DNA of 64,000 bases from Vitrella brassicaformis (taxonomy: Eukaryota > Sar > Vitrellaceae). Both the position numbers and the translations under genes were made by a program. The number at the start of each line of letters is the position of its first letter. Within the stretch, counting starts at the first letter, position 1. The notes under the pieces are model-generated. The model was not told where the DNA came from. It saw only the letters and a list, made by a program, of their open reading frames with translations, and did not search any database. The DNA lies in assembly GCA_001179505.1 (NCBI GenBank), contig CDMY01000447.1, positions 143,096 to 207,095 on the forward strand, written 5' to 3'. Shown piece after piece: positions 23,168 through 35,078 of the stretch.

Positions 23168-26100
23168 ATGAATTCGGCAGCCGTGAGGGATATCTCAGCG
23201 TTTCCGATGGAGATCCGGTGCCGCATCTTTCGATACTATGCAACCATGCGCACGATGCGCAGCCAGAAGCGAAAGCCATTCATCCCGACTGACCAGCCCA
23301 CCTCGGGGAAGCACGAGGAGCCCATCTATCTGACTGGCACCTTCCCTGCGCCTCACCAGCCGCCGTCCTCCCCTTCTAAATCCCCTTCTCCCAGCAAGAC
23401 GAACAGTCCTCACGGTGCTGCCAAGCATGAGCCGAGAAGCTCGAGAGTGGAGCGGCCGATTCGGCTGCCCAACACCGCATCGTCATTCGCGTCGACCGCA
23501 AAGAGCAACCAGGCCAAAGCTGCGACGGCGAAGGCGCTTTCAGCAGAGGAGCCGGTCAGGCGGCGATCAACGACCCCCTCTGCCGACACTATCTCATTGC
23601 GTCCGGACATTTCGCGAGCCTGGACAAGGGAGGAGAAGAAGAAGCTGAGAGAGGAGATTCGGGCGCTCTTGCCGCCCGACAGCCAGCCCATGACACAGGC
23701 AGCGGAAGAGCAGCAGCGAGCGCAGGAGCGGCTGCTGCACACCCTTGGAGGGCTCAGCGAGGTCTATGACGCATCGCTCCTCAACCAGATCGCTGCTCGT
23801 GGCGAGGAGCCAGAGGTGACAAGACTCCGCCTCGAGCAGCTGGCCGCATCGCTATCGAACCTCGGCGACCTCATCCTTGCTTCGTCGGCTGATTTCCGCG
23901 CAACCGTCCTGCCCGACCACCCATTCCTTTCTGCCGCCATTGTGGCCATCCACCATGCCGCCAGATCGGCCCTACTCAGCCCCCAGGCGCTCGTCCACTC
24001 GATGGAGTTCCTTCTCTGCATGGGAGGCGCCCAGACGGCCACTCCATTGTCCTTCCTGCTGCACCAGCTGCTCCCTCTGCTGCCCTCCCTGCCGACGGCC
24101 GATGCCTCCCGCCTGCTAAGAGGCGTCGCGAGGCACCCCGTCCTAGCGCAACAACCGCAGATATGGGACTGGCTGGTGACGAATGCGGCCGAGCAGGTGC
24201 CTGAGGTTGCTACGGATGGTCTGGTGGAGCTGATGGGTGCTCTGGGGGAGGCCGAGTGTGCTGACGTGGACCTGTCGCGTGTGTCGGTGATGATCCGGGA
24301 TCTGCTTGACTGCGGGTGGATCGCCCAGCTGCCTGTGAGGGGTGTGGCGAGCGTCCTCTTCTCGGTCGGCAAGGCCGGCATGGTGGACGGAGATGTGCTG
24401 GACGGCGTGTGCGCCATCCTGCTGCCGCTGCTGCCCTTTGTGACGCCATCTGAGGCGCAGTCGCTGCTGATGACACTGGCGCTTCACAAGAGTCTGTATG
24501 ACAACGCGGGAGTGGTGCCCAACCCCATCTACCGGCCTGCCCCGGGCAGACTGGTCAAGGCGCTGACACGACGGGTCACCAAGGAGATGGAGTGGATGAC
24601 GCTCGAGAGAGCCACGCCCCTCTGCCTCACCGTCTCGATGCTCGGCCGGGGTAAGGACGCTCTCAAGGCCCTCGTCACCGCACGGGTCCTCAAGGGAGGC
24701 CTGCCGGCCATCCAGGCCCTCCCGACCGGCACATACGTAACCCTCCTCTACTCCCTCTACCACATGGCCATCTACAAGGGCTTCCACCCAGATCTCCCCC
24801 TGCCGCTCCTCGAGGCCTTCCCGGCACACCTGCCCAAAATGTCCCCCCGGCAGATCGCGACGTCGCTGGAGAGCCTGAAGCCCGTCACCGCCAAGAGGCT
24901 GGCGGCCCCACTGCTGCCCGCCTTCTACGACTTGGCGCAGCACATTCACTGGCAGCTTCGGGGTGGGGGAGGTGAGGCGGGTGATGTGTTGGCTGGGCGG
25001 CGTCTGACGCCGACAGAGATCATATCAGTGCTCAAGATCTATGGAGAGCTCAAATTCAAAGACAGGTGCGGACGCGAGTGCGACATAGCGCTTCGTGACG
25101 GAGTGTATTTGTGTTCTGTTTGTGTCACATCAGAGGTCCGCTTTGCTCCATCCTGGACACCATCACCGCTGTTGTCACACCCCCACCACTCCGTCCCCTG
25201 CTCGGCGAGTCGTCGTCCGTCTCTGCCGCTGGCGTACTGGACGTGTCGGTCAGCCCCCAACCGGCACCCTCGCCCTTCCTGGCCAAGCTCGGCCTCCCTC
25301 AGCTGTGCGACCTGCTGGAGGTGTATGCCCTTACCAAATCCATCAGGTGGATCGCTGGCACATGACACAGATGGATGGATGGATGGATCGTTGTGTCGGG
25401 GCTGTGAGTGTGCAGGACGCAGGCAGTACTGGAGGCGCTTGACCGGCGGCTTGAGGCGAGCAGCAACAGCATCTCGCCGACCAACCTGACAAGGATCCTC
25501 TGCCACATGGCGACGCTGCAGACGTCATTCCCCCCGCTGGTGCGCCGGCTGTGTCGCCTTGTGGCCGACGAGACCATGGAGGCACCCCAAACGGATCAGT
25601 CCATCCAGATCCTCTGGTGGCTTGGCTACCTTCATCCACCCGGCGGATGACCAGTAATCATGCACTGGTGTTGTGTGTTTTCTGTGCAGGTCGCTTATCG
25701 GCTTGGACTGTTGGTCGACCGTCAGGGCCATTGCTTTGCCGACAGTCAAGATGGCGTAAGCAAGAGACAGACGGGCAGCCGGAAAAAAGTGGTTACCGTC
25801 ATTTCTGCTGCGTCTTCTGCAGTCTCGATGAGTATGAGGATTTGCCGCGACAAAGCCACCTGTTGCTGTTCGAGAGTCTGTGTCAGCTGAGAGTCGCCAT
25901 GCCCCCCCTCGCCCACCGGTGCCTCACCCTGTGTTCCAACTTCCCCGCCGTCCCCACCTACTCGGCCACGTCGCTGCCCATCCCGCCGCAGCTGATGGAC
26001 ACCAACAGCAGCACCGACACCGACCAAGCTAGGTCGCCCCTCCGGGCCGTCGATGTGGACGAAGCACTCAAGACACTCAGCCCCGAGCCGTCGTCGGTCG

Positions 26101-27622
26101 GGGGCGGTGAGGATGTCATTCCTGAACTGACACCGATGGAAGAGGCCATGTTTGGGGAGGAGGGAGAGGTGGTTACGGGCGATGTGACGACTGATGTGGG
26201 CGATAGGCGGCTGCCTGAGTTGTCGTCGCTCGAGCGGAGAGTGGAGGACCTGCTCAGTGCGGCTGGAGGCGAGAAAGGGGTTGAGGAAAGGTCTGCATCA
26301 GACGACGTCTCGTGGCTTGAGGACATCCACGGCCTTCTCGACACATTTGAGAGGGATAGTGGGTCGGCGGATGCTGAGCGTGAGGGAGCGCAGACCACCA
26401 AGCCTTTGCTCACCGACGACACACAGCAGCAAGAAGAGGTAGAAGACTTCGGATCGACCGATGAGACACCGCTGCCCGCTCACGTGCCACCACCAGGGGA
26501 GGACATATGTGACACGTTCTCGATGCGGCACCTGCGGCTGGGTGGTGGGTCGGGCAGCAGCCTGCTGCTGCCGACGGGAGAGAACTCAGCGATGATCACG
26601 AGTGTCCTCACGGAGATGCAATTCGGTAGAGAGGACAGGACAGGACAGGAATTCAAAGGTACACTGTATCTGTTGTGCACGCGAACCTCTCGCTCTTCTG
26701 TCAGGCTGGCGATCGAGATCGAAGCACAAGCTTGCAACGGTGAGCCACACCACAGGCGGACGGGGCATGGTGTGATGTCGGCAGTTGTTGAAGAACATGT
26801 GTGTCGTGTCCTTCCCTTAAATGTCACTGCAGATGATGACTCCCCTGCACGAAACTGTCGGCGAGGTCCTCGGCAGCCTCAATATCGCAGCCGTACTCAG
26901 GTCCGATTGCCACGACGGACGAGACAGACAGACAGACAGACAGGAGTCACAGCAATGAGTACTCACATGCCTCTTGTCTCAGGGAGTGCCCCCACCCGGG
27001 CGGTATGATCGCCCAAGAGCACTGCCGCCCCTACGGCGGCTTCGCCATGCTGTGGCAAGCCGACCACGAGTACGTCATCGACCTCGCCCACCCCTTCACC
27101 AAAATCGCCATCGTGCTGGTGGGCAACCACTCATTCGGCGCCATCAAGGACCAGCCAGGCGACAGCGACCACCTGCTGTGTGAGGCGGTGCTCAAGATGA
27201 AGTTCCTTCACGGCCTGCAGGGGTGGACCATCATCCCGCTGCGCAAGGAACAGATACGCGACGCCAGACGAGCTGGCGGGGGGTCTTCATCCCTCCACGC
27301 CGCTGTGGGGCGGGCAAACCGCAGACGGCCGGTGAGCCTTACCCATCTATATGGCCTAGAGGATACATCAGCTGAGGATGTGAGTGGGTTGCTGAAGCAT
27401 GGTGGTGGTGGTGTTGGTTGGGAGGATGGGCTGTCACCGCTGCACGAGAGGCTGGATCGGGATAGGGTTGTGTTGCATGTGGCATCGCAGCTGTATGATG
27501 TGTTCCCGATGGACAGGAGCTTTCTGCAGAGATATGCGCACCTCACTGGCCTGCCTTCGCAGCTAGCTGGGGCAGGGCAGCAACCAACAGGGGAGGGAGG
27601 GAGGGAGGGAGGGAGGGACTGA
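23168..27622 (+). CDS. RAP-domain protein, putative organellar RNA-binding factor
   Basis: ATG 23168 opens MNSAAVRDISAFPMEIRCRI, and the N terminus is basic (MRTMRSQKRKPF), compatible with organelle import. A long first exon to about 25064 holds repeated alpha-helical units, such as LEQLAASLSNLGDLILASSA, SLLMTLALHKSLYDNAG and MSPRQIATSLESLKPVTAKR, the style of FAST-kinase and octotricopeptide-like RNA-binding arrays. Later exons continue this (LGLPQLCDLLEVYALTKSIR, LTRILCHMATLQTSFPPLVR), followed by an acidic Ser/Thr-rich insert near 26000-26480. The last exon carries the RAP domain: HEYVIDLAHPFTKIAIVLVG, NHSFGAIKDQPG and LHGLQGWTIIPLRKEQIRDA. RAP proteins are abundant in apicomplexans and algae, where they act on organellar RNA; this is known of the family. 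The final residues come from a GGGA microsatellite (EGGREGGRD). Confidence 0.85.
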
Positions 27623-27990
27623 ATGAGTGACTGCACTGCACTGCACACTTGCAACACACGTGCAGTGCAGTGCAGTGGCGATGTGTGGGTGGGTCCATGC
27701 CATGGCCATGGATGCTATGCTATGCTATGCGATTGTGAATAGACTGGCATACTACTTACTGCTCAATGTCCGATGATGATGAGCGAACCCCGTCTGCCTT
27801 TCACTTCCATCCATGTCTGTCTGTCCAAGCAGCTAACCAAGCCTCTCTCGCGAGATGCACGCACGCACGAAACCAACCCAATGCCGGAACGGCAAATGAA
27901 AGCCAATCGCCCCCATGTCCACACAGCCCCAGCCCCGTCAAAACACACACACGCACAAATCTGCCTGTCTGCCTGCATCTGTGACATCCA
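27623..27990. other. Convergent spacer between the RAP and CtpA genes
   Basis: Begins with the strong hairpin at 27630-27676, followed by overlapping ATGC/CATGG repeats (about 27697-27730) and CACA-rich sequence near 27945. No gene seen. Confidence 0.6.
27630..27676. terminator. Perfect 16-bp hairpin just after the RAP stop codon
   Basis: ACTGCACTGCACTGCA (27630-27645) and its exact reverse complement (27661-27676) flank a 15-base spacer, starting 8 bases after the stop. In the transcript this is a strong 3' UTR hairpin. Whether it sets the 3' end, stabilises the mRNA or feeds a small-RNA pathway is unknown. Confidence 0.55.
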
Positions 27991-29910
27991 TCACTTGTCA
28001 CACACGCTCTTCTGCTTGGTGAGGTATTGAAAAATCTGCGTGTTGACGTCATCCGACTCCTGCAAAGCTGACATGTCCGTCATGGGCACATCCACGGCCA
28101 CACCCTCGTCATAGCTCAGCCCGTCAGCGAACTTGAAATGCTTGGTCGACAGCAGCAAGAAGCCCCCGTCGCTCAGTGGAAGGGCCTCCTGCATCGTGGC
28201 CTTGCCCTTGGTGGTCTCCCCGACCAGTGCGGCCCTACAGTGGCGCCTGAGGCCGCCCGCGAGCACCTCGCTGGCACTGGCACTCTTGGCATCCACCAGG
28301 ATGACCACCGGCAGTTCCGCGAGGTCGAGCGGCAGGGCCGCGTCGGTGGTCCAGGGGCCGCGTGTGTCGATCGTCTGAGGGGAGCTGTCTGATGATGTCC
28401 GCGAGTCGACGAGCAGCAGTGGGCGGCTGGGGCTGAACAGCGATGCAATATTGACTGCACTCTGCAGATCGCCTGCATGGCATGCACCACACCAACCAAA
28501 GGAAGGGAACAAACAACCGTGCGACCTCCTGTTATATGTGGATCATGCTAAATTCTATCGCGATAGCACCTCCTGTGTTGCCCCGTAGGTCGAGAATGAG
28601 TGAGGACGGCGGCACGGCCTCCTCGCTGTACTGCAGCCGCTTCAACGCCCGAGCCACCTCTCTCTCCACCCGCGAATTGAAGTCGAGGATCTGGATGTAC
28701 CCCACCCACACCACACGCCGGCCGTCCCGGGCGTCCGGCTCCTCCTCGGCCGACAAAGTCTCGACGAAGAATCGGACCGGCTGCCGCACGCGGGCCTCCT
28801 CGGCCGCTGAGAGAGGGGGGCGGCTGGTGCGTTCGAGTGTGAGGTCCTCTTCTAGCGATGGCGATGGGCCGTCAGCACTGATGCGCTTGATCTTCATGGT
28901 CAGCTGCGGGTCGCCAGACTTGAGGATGGATGCATCAAAGTCCTCAGGGGACAGGCCGCGCAGCGTCAAACCTGAACCGACCAAAGACACAGCCGTCCTC
29001 CCCCATCCCAGGTGGTGTGTGCCATGCCATGTGTAGCTACCTGTCACTTACCGTTGATAGCCACAATCTCGTCTCCTCCCTGCAGGCCGGCCTTGGCTGC
29101 GGACGAGCCGGCGAGAGGAACGCCCTTGACCAGCACCCGGCCGTCCACATCACTCGTGAACTGTATGCCGACCCCCAACACATCGTACGCCCTCAGCACC
29201 TCCGCAGCGGCAGGCGGGGCCAGCACCCGGGAGTACCGATCGTCCAGCTCGTTGACCATGTCCTGCAGCAGGGTGTAGTAGCGGTAGTCCTCTGCGCCGC
29301 TTTGCCGCTTGTCCATGTCGCGCGCCTTGCTGCGGTACTTCTGCACGATGCCGTCCCACTCGTCCGCTGCACCGTTCAGCGAAGGGTCCCAGTAGTGCTG
29401 CTGCACCAGCTCAGAGACCTCCTCCAGCACTCGAGAGGGGGCGGCCGACGACGCAACTTGAGACAACATAAACACGCTCGTCTCGCCGTCAGCCGCCGGC
29501 GCATCCTGCTGGCTGAAGGTCTGCTGCTGGGCTGGCACATCTGCCGATGCAGCTGCAGGGAGGTGGTTGATGCTGGGGATCCACAAAGCCATCATCCACA
29601 CGACGAATGCGCACACCATCTCGTTCAGCTTGTGCGTTAGGCCTTGTGCCGAGATGCCGCGGCCTTCTGCATTGCTGACCGAGGAGGCGCCCTCGAGAGC
29701 TGCCGCAAAGCTGCTGACAGATCCATCCCTCTGCGGGGGCGAAAGATGCATGCGACCGGTGCGTCGGCTCCTGCGGGCGAAATGCACTCGTGGATGCGGC
29801 GGATGATCTACCCGACGCCATGATATCAACGGCGTCCCCAAGTGATGCTTTTGCAGCGGAAGTTCCTTGGCGGGCAGCGAAGGGCCTTGAAAGGCGAAGG
29901 AGATGGCCAT
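27991..29910 (-). CDS. ctpA: C-terminal processing peptidase (CtpA type), thylakoid-lumen targeted
   Basis: Three exons: 29052-29910, about 28577-28971, and 27991-28473. After a transit-like N terminus there is a hydrophobic stretch ending in AxA (VCAFVVWMMALWIPSINHL, then PAAASA), typical of a thylakoid-transfer signal. The helical domain follows (VLEEVSELVQQHYWDPSLNG), then a PDZ domain (VLGVGIQFTSDVDGRVLVKG to AKAGLQGGDEIVAING). The S41 core spans the last two exons (SLILDLRGNTGG joined to DLQSAVNIASLFSP). The catalytic serine lies in DAKSASASEVLAGGL and the lysine in VGETTKGKATMQEAL. In plastids this serine protease trims the D1 precursor so that photosystem II can mature. The product should act in the thylakoid lumen, which implies a photosynthetic organism. 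It shares a 465-base upstream region containing telomere-like repeats with RecQ. Confidence 0.9.
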
Positions 29911-30375
29911 CTCTCAAAGGGATAGCCGGAGAGAAAAAGGGAAGGCGTCTGCGAGCTCTTCGTTTTTTCAGTATTAGGGTTTAGGGTTTAGGGTTCCGGC
30001 TGCTGATGCATTCACACATGCGTACGTTATTACACACACTGACACACACACATCACCGAATGTTCCATCTTGGCGGCACGCTCATCCGTCCGGCGCTCAC
30101 CTTCGCACCGTCCTGCGCAGGATATGAATGCGTGCAGACACGCACCGTCATCTTGAGCCTTCACCAGAGCTTCGCCCGGAAAGTTTCGCCCACGCTCACG
30201 AGCTTTTCATTCTCACCCCCCCTCGCAGCCTGACCGAGTGGGTGCACTCACACAAGCTTGTCTTGTGTCCAAAAGTTAGGGTTTAGGGTTTGAAGGGTGG
30301 CGGTGCGATGATCTCCGTCAGCATCAGCAGCGCGGAGCGTTGTGTGGCGTCATAAGCAGCAGGGGTGGTCCGACG
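29911..30375. promoter_or_regulatory. Divergent CtpA/RecQ upstream region with telomere-like repeats
   Basis: The 465 bases between the two ATGs contain two blocks of plus-strand TTTAGGG repeats: 29974-29995 (three units) and 30276-30291 (two units). They are close to the two starts (about 65 bases from CtpA and 85 from RecQ). Plant telo-boxes (AAACCCTA) in promoters are a known precedent. A regulatory role here is inference. Confidence 0.5.
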
Positions 30376-33300
30376 ATGAGTCCGCCGCTATCGCCGGCGG
30401 CCCTGTCGGCTTCGGCGGAGCGCGCCATGCAGAAGTACTACGGGTTCAGGGAGCTCAAGAAGTTCCAGCGTGACGCCGTGCTGGCGTGCTATCGCAGGCA
30501 GCACTGCTTCATCATTAAACACACGGGAGCCGGTGAGGCAGGCGAGGCCCATGTGGCGGGCGGATGGATCTGTGTGGGTGTTTGTTCATTCTGATAGATG
30601 AGTCGATTATGTATGTTGGTGTCTGTGGTGCAGGCAAGAGTCTGTGCTACCAGCTTCCCTCTTTGATGGACAAGGCCAGCGGTAGGTTTGTGCTGGTGAT
30701 ATCGCCGCTGATATCGCTCATGCAGGACCAAGTGCACGCGCTGATGCAAAGACAGGTGAGGCACACGCACACATCAAAGACTGGCATTTCAATCACTCGA
30801 GTGTTGTGTGTGTGTGTGTGTGTGTGTGTGGGTGTGGGTGGGTGTGTGGGTGTGTGTCACATTAACTACGTGCAGATTGCCGCCGTGTTGCTAGGTTCAG
30901 CGAGTAGCTACACCTGGGGCGACGTGCTGGCGGGCCGCTACCGCCTGGTTTATGTGTCGCCGGAGTATGTGGAGAAGATGGTCGACACGATAGCTGCCTC
31001 CAAGGACAGAATACTGCTCCTCGCCATAGATGAGGTCCGTACGGGCCTCTGATGATATCTGATGCTCTCATTTCATTGTCGTGTGTGTGTCCATTGATTT
31101 GATTGCCTTGGCAGGTGCACTGTGTGAGTGAGTGGGGCCATGACTTCCGGCCTCTCTATCGCAAGCTGTACCTGCTCAAGTATGTCAGAGACCAAACCAA
31201 TGAGTGACGCACTTGTGCGAATGTAATGTGTTGCGCATATACTGCGGCTATGCACTTACTTTACTTGTGCAGGCGAGCGCTGAGCGGCGTCCCCGTCATG
31301 GGCCTCACAGCCACATGCACCATGGAGGTCAGAGCAGGTCACGCCACGCCATTGCGGGCATCACACACCATGTTTTCGCTTCTGGCATCAGGTCCAGAGT
31401 GACGTGTTGCACCAGCTAGATCTCAACATCCGCGACGTCCTCGTCCTCCGCAGCACCATCAACAGGTATCAGCCCGCAGCGCAAGGCAACCACACACAAA
31501 CGCCGTCAAGCCGCTTCTTGATCCCTCCCTGCTGTGCTGTGCTGTGCTGTTTGGGGTGTGTAAAGGACGAATCTGTACTATGAGGTGCGTGAGAAGAAGG
31601 GCATGCAGGACGACCTGGGCAAGCTCCTAGCCATGCCATCTGTCACACTCGTAAGTGACCCTTGTCGAAAGCCACCACACAATGACTCATCTGTCTCTGC
31701 TGTGCGTGTGTGTGTGCAGCCCCGTCCGCAGGCCAAGTCCCGTTCCGAGAAGACCATCGACAATGCCGCCAACACCCCTGATCCGCTGCCGTTCGCGTCG
31801 ACCCTCATCTATGTCCCCACCCAGAGGGACGCAGAGGAAGTCGCCTCGTCAGCCGACACACACTCACACACACACGACACAGACCCACACCCACACAGAC
31901 ACACCCACACCCACACAGACACACCCACACCCACACAGACACACACCCACACCCACACAGACACACACACCCACACACATCCCACCCCATGTGTGTGTCG
32001 CGTCAGGTTCTTGAGCGATCGCGGCGTGCAGGCGGCCGCATACCATGCCGGTGAGTGAGTGAGGAGGTCACCTAGGCAAGCAAGGAGAGCTCATGCCATG
32101 CCATGCGGCAGACAGGTGGTGTGGTGTGTGAAGCTGGGTTGGGCGTGTCGTCACCCCATGTGTACTGGTTGTCATGTCGTGCAGGCCTGCGGCCCGACAG
32201 GCGTTTGGGTGTGCATGAGGACTTCCTGCAGGACAAGGTGCAGGTGGTGGTGGCCACCGTGGCCTACGGGATGGGCATCGACAAACCCGACATCAGACGC
32301 GTGATCCACTACGGCCTTCCTCGCACCCTCGAGGCGTATGTCCAGCAGGCCGGCCGGGCAGGTAGGGACGGCGACCTGTCCGAGTGTTACCTCTTCTGGC
32401 GGGATGGTGACGGCGCCACCGGCCGGGCACTCATTCTCAACGATGCCAGCACCGGCAAGAACACAGCCGAATACACAAAACACCTGTAACTCACCCAGCC
32501 AGCCCACCAGACACAGACACACAGGGAGGGAGGGAGGGAGGGAGAGAGGCACTGAATGCGGGGGGCGTCTTGGTGCGCCTTGGATGATGTGTCTTAGCCG
32601 CTCTGCCTGTTGTTGCCATGATGTGTGTCAGGATGGGCTTGTTTGGCAAGGTGCTCGAGTACGCCAAGGCCGGCAGCTGCCGGAGGGACATGCTCATCAC
32701 ATACTTCAGGGAACAACAAGATTACTCACAAACCGCCGCAGCACAGGTGACGGACAGACACGAGGCTATACGGACGGACGTTTTCCTCTCCTCTTTGCAT
32801 GTGCATGTGTGTGTGTGTGTGTGTGTATGTGTCAGGGTTCGTCTGACGACCCGCAGGCCACCAAGGGCATCTGTAGGAAGTAGGCGGCCGGAGCAGAAAC
32901 ACACACACACTCCCGAACATGCGCACATCGAGGCAATGTGCCGTCGATCAGGTTGGCGGACGGATCGGTGACATGCAGCTTCTGCGACATGTGCAGGCGG
33001 CGGGGGCGGGGGCGGTCGTCGGCACCAAACACACAAGTTGACATCTCGTAAGCAGACAGACAGACGGCATTGCAACACACACAGCCTGCCCTGCCTTGTC
33101 TGTCTGTCTGTCTGTCTGTCTGTCGACACACACAGGTCGGAGGCCCGCATCCTGTTGGCCGGCGTGGCTGCCTGTGGCGGACGATTCGGCATCACCAGTA
33201 AACCGAAACACATGCCAACAAGACGCCTCCTGCCCGCCTTGCCTTGTGTGTCAGTGCCGTGCAAAGTGGTGAGCGGGGCCGGTAGCACCGACGTCAAACA

Positions 33301-34463
33301 AAAAGGGCTGACCCAACTGCGGGAGTACGGCAGCGGTCGCGATCGTCCCGTCAAATTCTGGACGGAGCTCGGCCGGATACTAATCCGCGAAGGCCTGCTC
33401 ACCGAGACGGTCGGTGGGACAGATCAGGCCGCCGGTCCACACACAAACACACACGCTAGACTTCTCTCTCTCTCTCTCTCTCTGTGTCTTGTGTCAGGTA
33501 ACGAGTTTCAGCAGCGCCCAGAGCTTCATGTCCACCTACATGGCGGTGTCGGTGTCGCCAGCGGGTCGTAGGTTCATCGCCGACCGGGCCAAGACCCTCA
33601 CCACCGACCAGGCCGAGCGCCTGTTCTCCTTCATCAGGCTGTCGGGTGAGGGGGGCGGGGGCGGGGAGAGGGACGCCCCCCGTGTGGCGGTGTCGACGGC
33701 CGCCACGCTCAAGCGGCATGAAGACGACTTGTACATTGTGCTGAGGGACATCCGCTCACGCGAGGGTCAGAGGCGGAAGATCGCTCCAGTGCAGGTAGGG
33801 GTAGATGCATCGACACTCTCTCTGCCTCTGTGTGTTTCTCCATTCGCTTTGTTCTGTTCTCGTCTGGTGTTGTGTTGTGTTGTCGTTTCTCACAGATCCT
33901 GAGCAACGAGGTGATGCGCAAGGCGGCTGGGCTGCGGCCGACGACCATCCCGCAGCTGCGCAAGACCGTCGAAGGCATCCCTGAGACCATCGACCAGACC
34001 ATCCTGCAGGCCATGACCACCGCCATCGACAAATTCTGCCGGGACCACTACCTCACACCAGACCTCAATCCCCCGCCCCCACAGCCCCCGCCTTCACGGG
34101 CAGATGCAGCCGACGGGCCATCGACATCGTCGCGGCAGCGGAGCGCCGCATCCTCTCTGCCGATGAAGAGGAAAAGTCAGTCAGGGAGAGGGGGAAAGAA
34201 GCAGGCGGGGTCATTGACGCGTGTGTCCCTGTGTCTGTGTGCGTGCGTGTGTGTCAGGTAGCGACAGTCCCTCGTCTGCGGATGAGTCAGGTGTGTGTGC
34301 AGATCGTGCTGTCGAGCACAAGAGGGCATCGATAGGCGAGAGGAGTGAAAGGGCAGAGCGGCAGGAAGCGGACGAGGTGCGGCCGCGGCAGCTGAGGGCT
34401 CCCGTGTTTGACAAGGACGAGAATAGCAACGCCGGCGATGAATTGCTCGACATGCTCGCCTGA
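30376..34463 (+). CDS. RecQ-family DNA helicase
   Basis: ATG 30376 opens [20 protein letters not shown]. Motif order is intact over many short exons: motif 0/[19 protein letters not shown] and [17 protein letters not shown] (Walker A split by an intron after GAG); Ia [109 protein letters not shown] zinc-binding part follows ([11 protein letters not shown] then CSFCDMC), then an RQC-like region and a helical, HRDC-like segment near 33900-34050, and an acidic tail ending DELLDMLA. RecQ enzymes unwind 3'-5' and protect recombining and stalled forks. Motif II is DEVH rather than the usual DEAH. Introns include a long CA-rich minisatellite. Confidence 0.93.
31857..31984. repeat. CACACC/CACAGA minisatellite inside a RecQ intron
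   Basis: Tandem ACACCCACACCCACACAG-type units, about 130 bases of pure A/C/G on the plus strand, between the exon ending ...RDAEEVAS and the one beginning FLSDRG. It fills nearly the whole intron. Confidence 0.85.
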
Positions 34464-34658
34464 CGACCAGTGGTCTGTCTGTCTGTCTGTGTGGTTGATA
34501 GATCTGTCTGTCTGTATAGGACGGGCCACTGCTGCAGTGCAGACGTGTGTGTAAGTGAATGTGCATGTGTTGTGTTGCGATTGCTGTCGTGGTGTTGGGG
34601 TTGTTGTAGAAACATATCCTGCCTCTCCTGCCTCTCCTTACTAGGTCCGCGATTCCGT

Positions 34659-34701
34659 CACGAAGGCCTTGTTGTCTCATGAGACGAACAAGGCCTTCGT
34701 G
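34659..34701. repeat. 43-base near-perfect palindrome
   Basis: CACGAAGGCCTTGTT (34659-34673) and its exact complement (34687-34701) enclose a 13-base centre that is itself a 12-base palindrome (GTCTCATGAGAC) plus one G. It starts about 195 bases after the RecQ stop. The stretch from an AG at 34634 to a TAA at 34719 also reads as an open frame (KALLSHETNKAFVDELLA), so it might be an exon rather than only a hairpin. Confidence 0.7.
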
Positions 34702-34830
34702 GACGAGTTGCTGGCCTAAAAGACCCCCAGGAAAAAAGGAAATCGATGCAAACTAGATGGACGTGACCAGTTACATGTTTCTTGCGCGTGTGTGTGAGTG
34801 CCTTCATGCATTGGGGCAGTGGCCAAGTGC

Positions 34831-34860
34831 AGGGTTTAGAAACCCTCAACTCAACCCTAG
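34831..34860. promoter_or_regulatory. Inverted telo-box motifs upstream of the GST gene
   Basis: AGGGTTTAGAAACCCT is a perfect inverted repeat of the telomere half-unit with two bases between arms, followed by AACCCTAG. It lies about 220-250 bases before the GST start codon. It parallels the CtpA/RecQ repeats. Confidence 0.45.
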
Positions 34861-35078
34861 AACTCATCTCCTTTCGCAAAGGAAGTGACGATTGACGGTC
34901 CTTCAGCCTCCTATCGTTTGTCCTGCCTCCCTGCTGCTGTCGAGCCCTTCCATCTATCTGGAGTCGGTCTGCAAGGTATACCCCAACCTGCACGGCCTCC
35001 CAGCACCTCTCAGCTCCTTGGACACTGCAGGCATCACATCACCAACGTCTGCACGACACGTCATCAGTAGTAGAGAAC

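Noticed and set aside
29974-30291. TTTAGGG repeats as a chromosome end or telomere addition
   Set aside because: Only two or three units each and functional genes continue on both sides.
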